This document shows, one piece after another, positions 23,704 to 34,200 of a DNA stretch of 64,000 bases. Numbering within the stretch: the first letter of the stretch is position 1; every line of letters starts with the position of its first letter. The notes below the pieces were generated by a model. That model was not told the origin of the DNA, made no database searches, and saw only the letters and a program-made list of their open reading frames with translations. The DNA is from Nematostella vectensis (taxonomy: Eukaryota > Cnidaria > Anthozoa > Actiniaria > Edwardsiidae). Made by a program: the position numbers and the translations under genes. The stretch is taken from the NCBI RefSeq assembly GCF_932526225.1, contig NC_064039.1:186001-250000 (forward strand), given 5' to 3'.

Positions 23704-26700
23704 GTAAAGTAGCGACTGAAAGTGCGCCGTCGTTAGTCCCTCCGCTGTCGTGTATCTTAAGTCCCCTACTATGCTGGATTGGGGGAGGGGGGAGGGGGGG
23801 GCAAAGTACAAACACGCCCCTTTGCTTGTGAGATGGCACAGGCCCCCCGGCCCTTATGGGCGTCACGGTAATGTCCGAAATAAATACTGCAAGCGCGAGT
23901 CACGGCAATGTAATCTGATATTGGTGCTGGTTTTGACTGATTTCGAGTGATTGATAATTCACTCATACAGAGTCCTGAAAGGGATGGGGGGGGGGGGGGG
24001 GTCCAAATCCCCTTTCCCGGCCGTTATTCTCTTAAAATCCCGGTGGCTACACTATATATTATACAGGGGAGGACGGGGGAAGGGGGGGTGGGGCTAAAAA
24101 GAGGGCCTAAATTAAGATGGGTTAGGAGCTTAGCAGTAAGGTGTGAAGTTTCATGCTATTATAATGCGATAAATTAATAGATCAACATTGTTTTCAGCAT
24201 AAATAAGAAGAGATTTGAAAAATCCCGTTCCCGTTGTGGCATGTTAATTCCCGTTCCCGGTAGAAAAATCCCGTTCCCGGTAACCCTAATCCCATTTTCC
24301 CGGTAACCCTAATCCCATTTTCCCGGTAACCCTAATCCCATTTTCCCGGTAACCCTAATCCCATTTTCCCGGCCCAAAATAAGGCGAATCCCGGCTCCCG
24401 TTTTCAGGACCCTACTCATACTTTACTTTTTTCTTTAGATCAACAGAGGTAACAAAAAAAGACGATGGTAAGTGGGAGGAAGGGAAACCCGGTCACATCA
24501 AGGGTGAGGGAATGCGGCAGTATCGGGGGGGGGACGCGGCCGTATGAGGGGGGGGGACGCGGCCGTATCAGGGAGTGGGAGGGTAAGGAATTTCCTGTCC
24601 AATTAAAGGGACATTTGGAAGTCAAGCGGTGGAAAATAAGCATCGCAAAGGCTAGATTTTGTCAGTTCTGTAAAGGAAAGACTGGTAGATAAACCGTGGC
24701 ATACGACTCCCGGGAAGCCCCTTTAAAGTACGTATTGTTTCATTACGCAAGACATATCTGATAGAGGCTTTGATTTGCTGTCGCAGGGGCATCTGAACGA
24801 CTCCGCTCCACCTCCGCTCCTCGTGTTGTGGTCAGCAAACTGAGCTTACAGCCGGATGTCCTAAATCGCCTAAGGCGTATCTCGAGACTTGCCCAGGACC
24901 GGGTGAAACGGGAAGAGGAACTAGACAAAAACGAGCAGAAGGGAGCGACAGATACAAAGGACATGGCAGAAGGCGAGAAACCGAACAATGGACCAAAGGA
25001 TTTACCTATAAGCAAAGATATAGAAATCGAGAGCGGAATGTCCAAAAAAAGAAAGCTGCCTGTTAGTACTGAAGAAGATGTCCTCGCTAAAAAGGCAAAA
25101 CCAGAAGGGGAGGTTAAGTTTGCCGTACCAGTTACTGATTCACCCATCAGCGAGGAAAAGTTGCAAGATAAAGGTAAAATGAACATTAAATGTGGATCCA
25201 ACTCCCCAGCTCTCGAATCCTTTAGAAAGAACAACCGCTTCACTTACAGGGAGGTCTAGTTATCCAAGTGGAATAAGTAAGAAACTAATCTCTACGAAAC
25301 ATGAAGTCGAATTTGAGTTGGTTATCCGAGTTGTGGAGGTTTCCAAACAAGAAAATGCGCAGCCCGTCTCTTCTAGAGTATCTAATCACTGATTTACATG
25401 TTACATTAACGACCAAGCTTATTTGAATCCGATTTATAATGTATGCTATATGAATATAAGGAGTTTATATGTTTGCTAAATGTTCGTCTTTAATAAGACT
25501 TCTTATTAAAGACAAACAGTAGTCAGACAGTAGGGCAGACAGTAGTCTTTTGGAATTATAATGTAGCTTTTCGCTGGTTCTCTCTTTTAGAGAGTAAAGA
25601 TCTTGGAGAGGTTAAAGCAGAAGATGTGAAAAAAGACGAATGGCTTTCTCATCACCAAGGCATTTACCAGGTGATAAAACACGACTTGATTATATTCCCA
25701 TTACATAGCACAAGTATTAAAAAAATCTACATTGACCATTATATAGACCTATTTCAATAAACGTTTTCATAGCAAACGGCAAATGGCCATTGTCAAATCG
25801 CAGTTCTATAAAAAAATACCACGAAACTTGTCAAACTTCTACTGACTGTAGGAACATGTGGATAATTTCTGCGATTATACTACTTTATCATCTTTATTCT
25901 TATAAAATTTTTATACCCATAATGAGTGAATGGTCTTATTACAGCCTTTTGCCATTTGCCATTTGCCATTTGCCATTTGCCATTCGCCATTCGCCATTTG
26001 CCATTCGCCATTTACACTGACGTTTATTGAAATAGGTGTATACAAGTAGGTCAGCAGAGCTTGTCAATAGTCTGATCTAGTATGGTGAACGTGCTTTTGG
26101 GAAGTCGACGCCTAATTTAAGATGAAGCAGTAATCCGGGCCGTAGCAGGGCGTGGGGCACTACGGGCTGCCCCCAATATTTTCAAAAATTACAAAGAAAT
26201 GAGCAGTAGGGGCGTGGCTGTGCCGCCCCAGAATATTTTCCTAATGTGTCTGTATCGTGCCCCTCGAACAACTCGAGGCCTGCTACGGCTATAAATCCAG
26301 TAACAAGTTTAAAAACCAATGTAAACGATTTGTTTATATCGGTATATATGCACCTGTTATTATATATGCTTAATTGTTTTGTTATTTCTGATACAAACTG
26401 TTAACCTCTAGTGAGCTTACTATATTTACATCCCCATTTGCACCTAGCTTCTAAGAGATGTAATCAATAAGAGGGCAGTCGAGTTTGAGAAGGAAGTTCT
26501 TCTTGAGACTGAAAAACTCAGAGTGAAGGTTCAAGAATTGGAAGAGGAGAATAGAACCCTACAAGAGTCAAGCTTGAAACTACAGAAAGCGCTTGCGACG
26601 TTTATTAAGAACAAAGAAAAGGTAGCTAATACTTTGTACAAAGTATGCAACGGACTGAGTTATGCCGTTGTCAGAATGTTAACAACTACAAATATTCGAC

Positions 26701-29679
26701 AAAATTGGCGTCTATGTCAGACGTTTCGAGACGTTTGCCTCTTCGTCATCGGTCTAGCTGTACCTTCATAACATTTATTCAAAAAAAAATTTGAGTACTA
26801 TTTAAGTACTGATTTGTCTTTTCCTATTTGTCAATAGTCAAAAAGCTCCCGAGTTTCCAGGGGAACCCAAGTTAATGTAGGCCTGGTGAGTTCCTTATCA
26901 GAACCTTATTGAGTGTTTTTGTTTATTACATAAAAGTAACCGCTAACATTTATTATGTCTTTTGATCCAGACCCTGAGTCGTCACCAGTCCTCGCTTCGT
27001 CACCCTGGCTCCAGCAAACCATCGACTTCATCGAAACATTACCCGGCTACGATTGACCAGAACTCCCCGTCTAAAAATAAACCGGTACAAGCCATCACAC
27101 CGGTGCCTTCTACCTCGCCCAGCGAGCCTCTTACTAAAGTCGCCGAGTCTTCAACAGCTGCCGATCACCCCTGCAACCCACAATGTCTTACTTTGTCGAC
27201 CGAAGAGAACATGAATGTCGAGTCCTCTACAAAAGCCATTCAGACGGCTCCTCAAGAGCTGGAAAAAACAACACTTCCGAAAAGCAATAATCAGCCAGGC
27301 ATGGGGCACTTTCGGATCTCTTCTAGTACCGGAATCCGGCGTTCATATCTTGACATTAGCGAAGATAAAGCTGAGACAGGGCACTTCAAGATTACTCCAG
27401 ACGGGCTAAGGACTACTGGGGATCAAGAGTCTCAAATGCGTTCAATCCACAAGCAGTTGACGTCCACTCAGTTATCTGATCAACCAAGCATTGGTGGTGG
27501 GGGTGCTAAAGAATCCCATAAGCCAACGAATTGTCAAGGATCGACGTTTTCTTCCCAAACCATCCAAACAACCGTTTCCCCTTCTATACAGGCGTCTGGA
27601 ACTCAGCCTAGCCCTCCAAGCTCACGTTTAATAGCCGCAAATAACTGTAAGGTAACGTCTTCTGAAAATGGTTCTCTAGCCAACGAAAGGCGAAGTAACG
27701 TTTCTGTAACTTCTCAAAACCGACGTCGCGAAGACAATGGCCGTAATCCACCTGCTGTGCTATTTGTCCATGACACAGAAATTGAAGAAGTTCCTGCCCC
27801 GGTGGCTAAAAGAAGTGACATTCCTAGCAGACCAGAAACAATGGGTGGTCCCCCGGCAAGGTCTTCACCAGGAGGCACGAATGGACTTGACAAGCGGTCC
27901 TTTAGGCCAACTATGGCAGAGCGCGTGATAGCACCGCCGACTAGTACAGAGAGAATGACGTCATTCGACAAGAATCAAGAGCTTAGACTGCCGATTGCAT
28001 CCACATCGAGCGGGCCTATGCGTACATACACCGAGGTCTACCAGGTGAAAGACAATGTAATAAATCAGCAAAGACTTGATGATCAACCAAGACCTCCTAC
28101 AGGAATGGTTACTTCTAGAAATAGGTCCACGTATCCTACTCACAGTATATCATCTCAACAACCTCAGCAGCAACCACAACAGCAGCAGCTTAATCAACTG
28201 CAACAACAGCATCGTGAAAAGCTACAACAACAAATGGCGGAAAAGCAACACCAGGAGTCGCTACTGCTGCTGCAGAAGCAGCAACAACTGCAACACCAAC
28301 AACGAATACAGCAACAACAGCGTCTCCAGCAACAACAGCAACGCATACAGCTGCATCAAGAACAACTTAAGCAACAGCAACAGCTTCATCAAGAACAACT
28401 TAAACAACAGCAACAACAACAGCTTCATCGAGAACAACTCAAACAAAAGCAACAGCAACAGCTTCATCAAGAACAACTTAAACAACAGCAACAGCAACAG
28501 CTTCATCAAGAACAACTTAAACAACAGCAACAGCAACAGCTTCATCGAGAACAACTCAAACAACAGCAGCAACAGCGCCTTCAACAACATCTTCAACAAC
28601 AGCAGCAACCTCCACCCCCACCTCCGCGGTATGTCCAGCAGCAAGAAGCCCAAGCAGGAAGACCCGTGGTACAAGTTGTGCAGCAAACCCAACAGCCCCA
28701 AAACGTCCGCTACAGTTCTCCGGCTGCCCAGTACCCAGCAGTGGAGCAGCTGCATCAGCAACAACAGCAACAACAACAAATTCACCTTCAACGGCAGCTA
28801 CAACATCAACAGCAGCAAAATCAGCAACAGAGTGCACAATCTCAAGCTTATCGTCAGCGTAATCCACATGAGGCTAAACGATCCGGTTTGTCTGAACACC
28901 CTCCTATTGTAGTATCTGACCCTCGCATTTCTTCGAGAGCTGGTCAGCCAAGAGTACTATCTCCTGGACAAGTTCGATCAGATGAAATTTCACATGGTGC
29001 AAGAACAGCAATGTCGCAGTCCCAAAGAGAAGGAAACGATCGTTGTGTTGTTTACCAACCGGGAACAATAGAGACTATCAGCGATGGTCGGGAAGTGTTC
29101 CGAGCTCCCGATGGGAGCACTGTGTACTATCAAACAAGACAACCAGCAAGTGCGCCCCAGCAAACCCCCCAGCCTCCTCAACCAGCACAAATAATGCGGC
29201 CAGCTCATCCCCAGATGATCAGTCAACCTGTGTCATCCTTAGGACGTCTACCAACACGCCAGCAAGACGTACACCATGCGGCAGCCTCCAGTACTGCGCA
29301 CCAACCCAATGTTATTACTAGGGTCATGCCAACTGCTTCTCCGAGAGAGCCAGTCTCGCTCCTACCCCCTCCGAAGCCAAACGCTTCAATCGCTGTGGTT
29401 CAGAACGGAATTGTACTTTCTTGGAACATGAACCTGGATAGCGTCCACGAACAGATTGACAATTACGAGCTGTTCGCCTGTCAGGACGGTACAGAGGCTA
29501 GCACTCCTTCAATAATGTGGAAGAAGATAGGAGTTGTCAAGGCCCTCCCACTTCCCATGGCTTGTACTCTGACGCAGTTTTCATCCGGGAGTTGTTACAA
29601 GTTTGCTGTGCGTGCTGTTGACACGCGAGCAAGAGAAGGTCCTTTCAGTGACCCCTGCGTAATTACCTTGAAGAAATAG
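23657..29679 (+). CDS. ATF7IP: ATF7IP homologue (activating transcription factor 7-interacting protein)
   Basis: Exons 23657-23703, 24439-24467, 24787-25173, 25591-25670, 26448-26621 and 26971-29679 keep frame across every junction. From ATG 23681 they give 1133 residues, close to the vertebrate protein's length. Visible features are a basic nuclear-localisation-like SKKRKLPV followed by AKKAK in exon 3, a charged coiled coil at about 174-231 (VKVQELEEENRTLQESSLKL), a Ser/Pro-rich stretch, a glutamine-rich region at about 626-855, and a C-terminal fibronectin type III domain at about 1040-1133. The FN3 segment carries QNGIVLSW, WKKIG.VKALPLPMACTL and FAVRA, closely matching ATF7IP. In vertebrates ATF7IP binds and stabilises the H3K9 methyltransferase SETDB1, and its FN3 domain binds MBD1 and other partners; this role is inferred here. 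The start choice is provisional: exon 1 continues 5' in frame and an out-of-frame ATG lies at 23676. Confidence 0.9.
23969..24413. mobile_element. Non-autonomous hAT-type MITE with 8-bp target duplication
   Basis: The ends AGAGTCCTGAAA and (inverted) AGGGTCCTGAAA match at 11 of 12 bases. ACTCATAC is directly repeated at 23961-23968 and 24414-24421, an 8-bp target duplication as expected for hAT elements. The interior has no transposase; it holds a G17 run, a GGGGAAGGGGGGG-type segment and a 23-bp tandem repeat. It lies in an ATF7IP intron, and its right edge is 17 bp upstream of the acceptor at 24437-24438. Confidence 0.88.
24281..24372. repeat. 23-bp tandem repeat, four copies, inside the MITE
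   Basis: Four near-perfect copies of TAACCCTAATCCCATTTTCC plus CGG starting at 24281, 24304, 24327 and 24350, preceded by shorter CCCGTTCCCGG copies. Confidence 0.92.
24439..24467 (+). CDS. ATF7IP: ATF7IP exon 2 (29 nt)
   Basis: Acceptor CTTTTTTCTTTAG, donor GTAAGT. One base completes the previous codon, then it encodes STEVTKKDD and one base of the next codon. Phase fits both neighbours. Confidence 0.7.
24787..25173 (+). CDS. ATF7IP: ATF7IP exon 3 (basic nuclear-localisation-like segment)
   Basis: Acceptor TGTCGCAG, donor GTAAAA. It encodes ASERLRSTSAPRVVVSKLSL through SKKRKLPV and AKKAK to EEKLQDK. Rich in Lys, Glu and Asp. Confidence 0.8.
25591..25670 (+). CDS. ATF7IP: ATF7IP exon 4
   Basis: Acceptor CTCTCTTTTAG, donor GTGATA. 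It encodes SKDLGEVKAEDVKKDEWLSH then HQGIYQ. Incoming phase fits exon 3; it ends in phase 0. Confidence 0.75.
25747..26037. mobile_element. Small element with 18-bp inverted ends and a 7-bp repeat interior
   Basis: ACCTATTTCAATAAACGT at 25747-25764 is perfectly inverted at 26020-26037. The interior carries AAACGGCAAATGGCC and a (GCCATTT)n run at about 25945-26013. It is in an ATF7IP intron. Flanks are TA-rich, but no clear target duplication is seen. Confidence 0.75.
25945..26013. repeat. (GCCATTT)n microsatellite
   Basis: About ten 7-bp copies alternating GCCATTT and GCCATTC, inside the inverted-end element. Confidence 0.9.
26448..26621 (+). CDS. ATF7IP: ATF7IP exon 5 (coiled coil)
   Basis: 58 codons, phase 0 at both ends, acceptor TTGCACCTAG, donor GTAGCT. 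It encodes RAVEFEKEVLLETEKLRVKV and QELEEENRTLQESS, a heptad-rich helix. In the vertebrate protein a coiled-coil region contacts SETDB1; equivalence is inferred from position. Confidence 0.82.
26971..29679 (+). CDS. ATF7IP: ATF7IP last exon (Ser/Pro-rich, Gln-rich, FN3 domain)
   Basis: Acceptor TTTTGATCCAG, phase 0, stop TAG 29677-29679. The Gln-rich stretch (about 28155-28840) includes repeated LHQEQLKQQQQQ units. The FN3 domain occupies the last 95 or so codons. Other frames across the CAG/CAA region are also long because of the repeat and are not genes. Confidence 0.92.
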   Translation, partial: TLSRHQSSLRHPGSSKPSTSSKHYPATIDQNSPSKNKPVQAITPVPSTSPSEPLTKVAESSTAADHPCNPQCLTLSTEENMNVESSTKAIQTAPQELEKTTLPKSNNQPGMGHFRISSSTGIRRSYLDISEDKAETGHFKITPDGLRTTGDQESQMRSIHKQLTSTQLSDQPSIGGGGAKESHKPTNCQGSTFSSQTIQTTVSPSIQASGTQPSPPSSRLIAANNCKVTSSENGSLANERRSNVSVTSQNRRREDNGRNPPAVLFVHDTEIEEVPAPVAKRSDIPSRPETMGGPPARSSPGGTNGLDKRSFRPTMAERVIAPPTSTERMTSFDKNQELRLPIASTSSGPMRTYTEVYQVKDNVINQQRLDDQPRPPTGMVTSRNRSTYPTHSISSQQPQQQPQQQQLNQLQQQHREKLQQQMAEKQHQESLLLLQKQQQLQHQQRIQQQQRLQQQQQRIQLHQEQLKQQQQLHQEQLKQQQQQQLHREQLKQKQQQQLHQEQLKQQQQQQLHQEQLKQQQQQQLHREQLKQQQQQRLQQHLQQQQQPPPPPPRYVQQQEAQAGRPVVQVVQQTQQPQNVRYSSPAAQYPAVEQLHQQQQQQQQIHLQRQLQHQQQQNQQQSAQSQAYRQRNPHEAKRSGLSEHPPIVVSDPRISSRAGQPRVLSPGQVRSDEISHGARTAMSQSQREGNDRCVVYQPGTIETISDGREVFRAPDGSTVYYQTRQPASAPQQTPQPPQPAQIMRPAHPQMISQPVSSLGRLPTRQQDVHHAAASSTAHQPNVITRVMPTASPREPVSLLPPPKPNASIAVVQNGIVLSWNMNLDSVHEQIDNYELFACQDGTEASTPSIMWKKIGVVKALPLPMACTLTQFSSGSCYKFAVRAVDTRAREGPFSDPCVITLKK
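28360..28575. repeat. Coding CAA/CAG-rich tandem repeat in ATF7IP
   Basis: Five to six copies of a unit of about 39 bp (CAGCTTCATCAAGAACAACT then TAAACAACAGCAACAG) encoding LHQEQLKQQQQQQ-type blocks. The frame is preserved between copies. Confidence 0.88.
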
Positions 29680-30829
29680 TCGTCAGAAGCAGCAGCAAAT
29701 ATAGCCCTCACCCACAGAGTGGAACCAACTCGACAAGAACCACTTGCTAGAGTTTTAGTGATTAGCCCATTTTGAACAAAAAATATATACGAAAGTTTTA
29801 TTGTTTTAGTTAGCGATATATGTATATATCTCACGTTTTTGATTAAATTTAGAAAAACTTGGTAGTTCTATTCACTTATGTAAATCACCTGTTTATGATT
29901 ATTGGGAGGTGGGATAACAGAACAACTTTATGGACTTGGAAACAGAACTGGCGTGGTACCGGGGAGATAAAATATACCCGTTAAGGTTCAAACGGGTCAA
30001 TAGGAAGTCAATGGCTGACCATAAAAAGCTCCCAGTTCTGGTAAATGTTTCACCAGGTCGGTTTAATTTCTCACTTTTTGGTGTCTATTTCCGTTAGGGG
30101 GAAAACCACCAGGTCAGAGTAAAACTGTACCAGGGAAGGGATACTGTGGTGGCAAAAATATCCACCATTTCAGGTTTCACAAGGTCATTGGTAGGGAGGG
30201 TATATTGAATATCACTCAAAGTCATCTGGATTAGAAATTGACTATTATTACCAACGAGAAGGTGAGCAAAGTACCATCTGGTTTGGCATCAACGTACCAT
30301 CTGGACTGGCATCAATAGTCAATCAGCGGGGCAAATATGCTTCAATAAAAAATGCAAAGGAATCTTTCTAGTTTTAAAGTTCATGTCAATCAAGGTGATC
30401 CTCGCACCTGATTGGCCAGCTTTCTTAAGACTTGTTTGCTGCTTGTTTGGCCAGCTTTCTTAAGACTTTCTTAAGTCTTGGTTGCCATGGTTACGTCCAC
30501 AGTACGTACACGGTTACATACCGCCAAAGTTTTATTAAGTTTTCATTTTACAAATTCAAACATAATAACTCTGTCTTCATGGAAGATCTTTTTGCACTGT
30601 CAACATCTGCCTAGAATGGCGTGCTGTTGCAATATCACAAATCATAACTACAGAATGTGATATCGATAAACAAAGTTCGGAATGCTATACATTCACTCTC
30701 TTTAACGATTTGGATGAGGATGAAAATGCTGGCGTATAATCCTTTTTTGTCTTCGTCAAACTGAAGTACACGAGACCGCAAAATTTCCCACATGCTTACG
30801 TTTGAATATGACTGACACAAAATCATGTT
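29680..30829. other. ATF7IP 3' flank
   Basis: No coding frame recognised. A canonical AATAAA lies at 30344-30349 and could serve ATF7IP, though nearer variant signals are possible. A short direct duplication (TTGGCCAGCTTTCTTAAGAC) occurs at about 30412 and 30449. Confidence 0.45.
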
Positions 30830-31045
30830 TGGATCCTGAAAGCGCGTGTATGTCTATTGCTAAATATCATTGGTCCAGAATTATCGTTGAATTTCAATTT
30901 CATCGATCCAGAATCATGATTGGATCTCGAACCGCGTATGTCTATGGCTGAATATCATTGGTCCAGAATCATGATTGGACATCGAAGGGCATGTGTCTAT
31001 GGCTGAATATCATTGGTCTAGAATCATCGTCGCATTTGAAGGGCC
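30830..31045. repeat. Imperfect repeat of about 62 bp, three to four copies
   Basis: Copies share TGTCTATGGCTGAATATCAT then TGGTCCAGAATCATGATTGG. It lies directly 3' of the stop codon of the minus-strand Gly-Met-rich gene, so it would be in that gene's 3' UTR. Confidence 0.8.
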
Positions 31046-31065
31046 AATAATGTTGTACTCCTTCT

Positions 31066-31247
31066 TCAATGCTTGTTGTTTTTGACTTTGTGGATTTTGC
31101 TGAGTTTCTGCCTCTTCATGCCCCCCTGCTCGGTGTTACTCATGGGCTGTGAAAACATGTTCATCATACTGTTCCCCATGTTGCCCATCTCGCTCATGCC
31201 GCCGCCATTACTGTCCCCCATCTGTAACATACCGCCGCCCATCCCAC
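31066..31247 (-). CDS. Gly-Met gene exon 9, C-terminus
   Basis: Acceptor GACTGTTTTCAG; stop TGA at 31066-31068. It encodes GMGGGMLQMGDSNGGGMSEM, then a basic tail ending KVKNNKH. Confidence 0.82.
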
Positions 31248-34200
31248 CTGAAAACAGTCAGCACAACTTAAGTGTTGTCATTACCCTAGGCATTAGAATC
31301 AGTACTTGCCAAACCCAAATCCCCTTTTAATGGGAAAAATAAATAACACCCCCAAATCTCTTCGGAATCTCGCCGAGATTGCTCTTGAATGACAAAAGAA
31401 TCCACCAGCAAAATGAACAATAACATTTAAACAAAAAAAGAAAACAATAATAATAACCAAAATCTACTTAAATATAGGAAATATACTCAAAAACAACATT
31501 GATAAAACAATAAAAAGAAATGTTTTTTCTTTATATTTTTTATATATGCCTTTTGCCGGTTCTCCACCAATAACATATCGCACAAACATTGTTGTCGCCG
31601 GCGGGGTTTAAACTAAATAATCACCTAAATAAAAAATTAAACAATCCAATATACAACAATAAATATTTTAGCTTTCTTTGAAAGATTTATTTTCCTTGAA
31701 GCTGACATTGGTGGCGACGCGATTTGTGTTTGGGTACACTCGCGGATTTCGTATACAGATTATAAAAAAAACATATGTCGGTTTTGATATTGTCTTACCT
31801 TCTTTGCCGCCTTCTTCCATGCCGTTGAAACCCATACCTCCTCCCATTCCACCTCCCATCATTCCTCCTCCCATGCTACCCATTCCTTGCATACCTTCCA
31901 TCATACCTCCACCCATACCTCCCTCCATGCCTCCACCCATACCGCCACCCATGCCGCCACCCATACCGCCACCGGCCATGGACATCATGCCACCGCCCAT
32001 GGACCCTCCACCCATCATACCACCCATGCCGCCGCCCATGCCTCCCATCGACATGCCACCGCCCATACCGCCTCCCATCGACATGCCACCGCCCATACCT
32101 GCAAAGAAGAATATAGTGATCATCACCACAATACTGATTAAATTTTTGCGTTACTTAATTACCTTTTGGGTTGCTCAAGACGAAATTACGCAAACATCCT
32201 CTTAATTTTCACTTTTTTTTAACAATCGAATTGTGAGACAACCGCTCATACGTTCGATCGCTGATAAGATCAAGCTATAAATTTATACAAAAGTATGTAC
32301 TCTCTGTGAAACAGAGGAGTTGCGCTGACGTTTCGAGCCATTCGTCGGAGCGAAAAAGACGAAGGGCTGACGCTCGAAAAGACAGCAGAACTTCAAAGAG
32401 AGTACTTACATTTTTAACCTTGTATTGATTTATAGCTTGCCTTCACCACGCCTACGCAGGCATTCTAGTTTTTCTACAGCTTGTGTGTAGCCTTTCTAGT
32501 TATACCATTTAGCTGAAAACGCTTGTTGTCTTATTACAGAGTACAGTATAGAGTGCAATGACTACAGGAGGAGACTACACTTTGCTATCTTGATTCAACT
32601 ATGGCTCGTGAGGCAAATGAGTCCGTGCGAAAATTGCATGGCTGACCAAAACAGCCAACGTTACTCTGCTTGCACATCGTGTTGTATAGTGCTCTGAAGC
32701 AGTTAGCAAAACATTTTTTCTTCGTTTAGTGGTCAAACGAGCGTAGCGGTGCTAGGGATACAGGCCGTATTTTGCGTGTATTCGTACTCGAGTGGCGCTA
32801 GTGCTTCTGCTCGGCTTGTTAGTAACGAAGAGAGGGCGAGGGACCTTGGGAGTGCTACGAAAATATACAAACCTCCTTCACCACCCTCTATGAATTGTTT
32901 CTGCATGAGACCTCCTTCACTTGGCCCGCCTTCTGGTGCCATGGGCCCCATACCCCCCATCGGAGGGGATCCCCCCATCATGGTAGCCATAGGTGGCAGA
33001 CCAGGGGCCATCCCGTTCATGCCCTCGAAGCTTGCCCCGCCGCCACCGGGTCCCATGGAGGTCGTACCAGCGCTAAATCCCATAGCCCCTGGCTGTGACC
33101 CGCCTCCCATGCCTTCCATTTCGCCCATACCGCCCATGGGGCCATTCATGCCTGAAAATTGAGAAGTATGTTTTCTTTAATCAGCTGGACTCGCCTCTGG
33201 CCAGTACCGCAATATTTTCAAAACTGATCAGCTAAAAAAATAGCAGTTAAATGCGTTTTTGTTCAGTTAACGAGTTATCCTTGACCCGGCGTAAAGGTGG
33301 TTTTTTTCAAGAGGCATGCCCTGTACTTATGTGACCTCTTAACTTGAATGTGCAGTTTTCACATACCTCCAAATCCTCCCTCCATAGCTCCAGGAACTAA
33401 CACAAAAAACATAATAACAGTTACACACATAGACATGTTTATAAATCACAAGGCCTCGTTTAGACGCCGTATCACAGAAGTCAGAATTCAATGCAAATCG
33501 ATGCAAATAAACCAAGTCGTTTCTTTCTTCTTTATTTGCATAGATGCATAAGACGTCTCAATTAGGTCGAAGCTAATAATAATTTCCACCTCCAACCCTG
33601 GTAATGTCAGCATGTTATCAGTTATCAGCATGTCATCAGTGTTTATCCAGCATGCAGCTTATTAAACGCATGCAGAAAAAAAAGAATAGCACAACCTTCT
33701 GGAAATTCATCCTCTGCTTTTTTGTTTGCCTTTGAAGCACCATCGGATGACCCTGTTTTGTAAAGCAGACATCTGTCATGCGGAAGTGTTCTTATCCATT
33801 CAAAGACACAGCGTGCGACTGCGTGTCACCACTGCTTTTCTGCCGTAAACAAATCTTTATAGTTGTGAAATAAATCCGATTGAATCGATTGGAAATTTAA
33901 CTACCCTATCCAAATGTATCCGTTATATTTCTAAAAACAATCATCAAAACAAAACATCAAATAATAAGATATTTCAGTATTCCAAACAATGCTTTAACAA
34001 TAGTCTCACGCATGTCGGATGAAGGGTCTTTTGAGCAAGTTGGAGGTGGAATTTAATACTCATTTTCACGAAGCAAACACGTGAAGATGTACGTGTCTCA
34101 GAAAGAGCTGGAATTTAATACCAAATGTGTCCAAAATTCCATACATATAAAAAATGAGATTTGCTATTATCCTTTTAGATCGGTTAAATTCCATCTCCAT

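Noticed and set aside
24281-24372. Telomeric repeat island (TAACCCTAA)
   Set aside because: The motif occurs once per 23-bp unit and is part of the hAT MITE interior, not a run of telomeric hexamers.
25174-25259. Read-through of ATF7IP exon 3 to a stop at 25257-25259
   Set aside because: The GTAAAA donor at 25174 joins in phase to 25591 and on to the FN3 exon; read-through would truncate the protein.
28076-28912. Asn/Ser-rich plus-strand frame and Leu-rich minus-strand frame across the ATF7IP glutamine region
   Set aside because: Shadows of CAA/CAG codons in other frames. The FN3-containing frame is clearly the coding one.
31678-32205. Pro-rich plus-strand frame opposite the Gly-Met exon
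   Set aside because: Antisense of MGGGM codons; the minus strand has splice sites in phase and a signal peptide.
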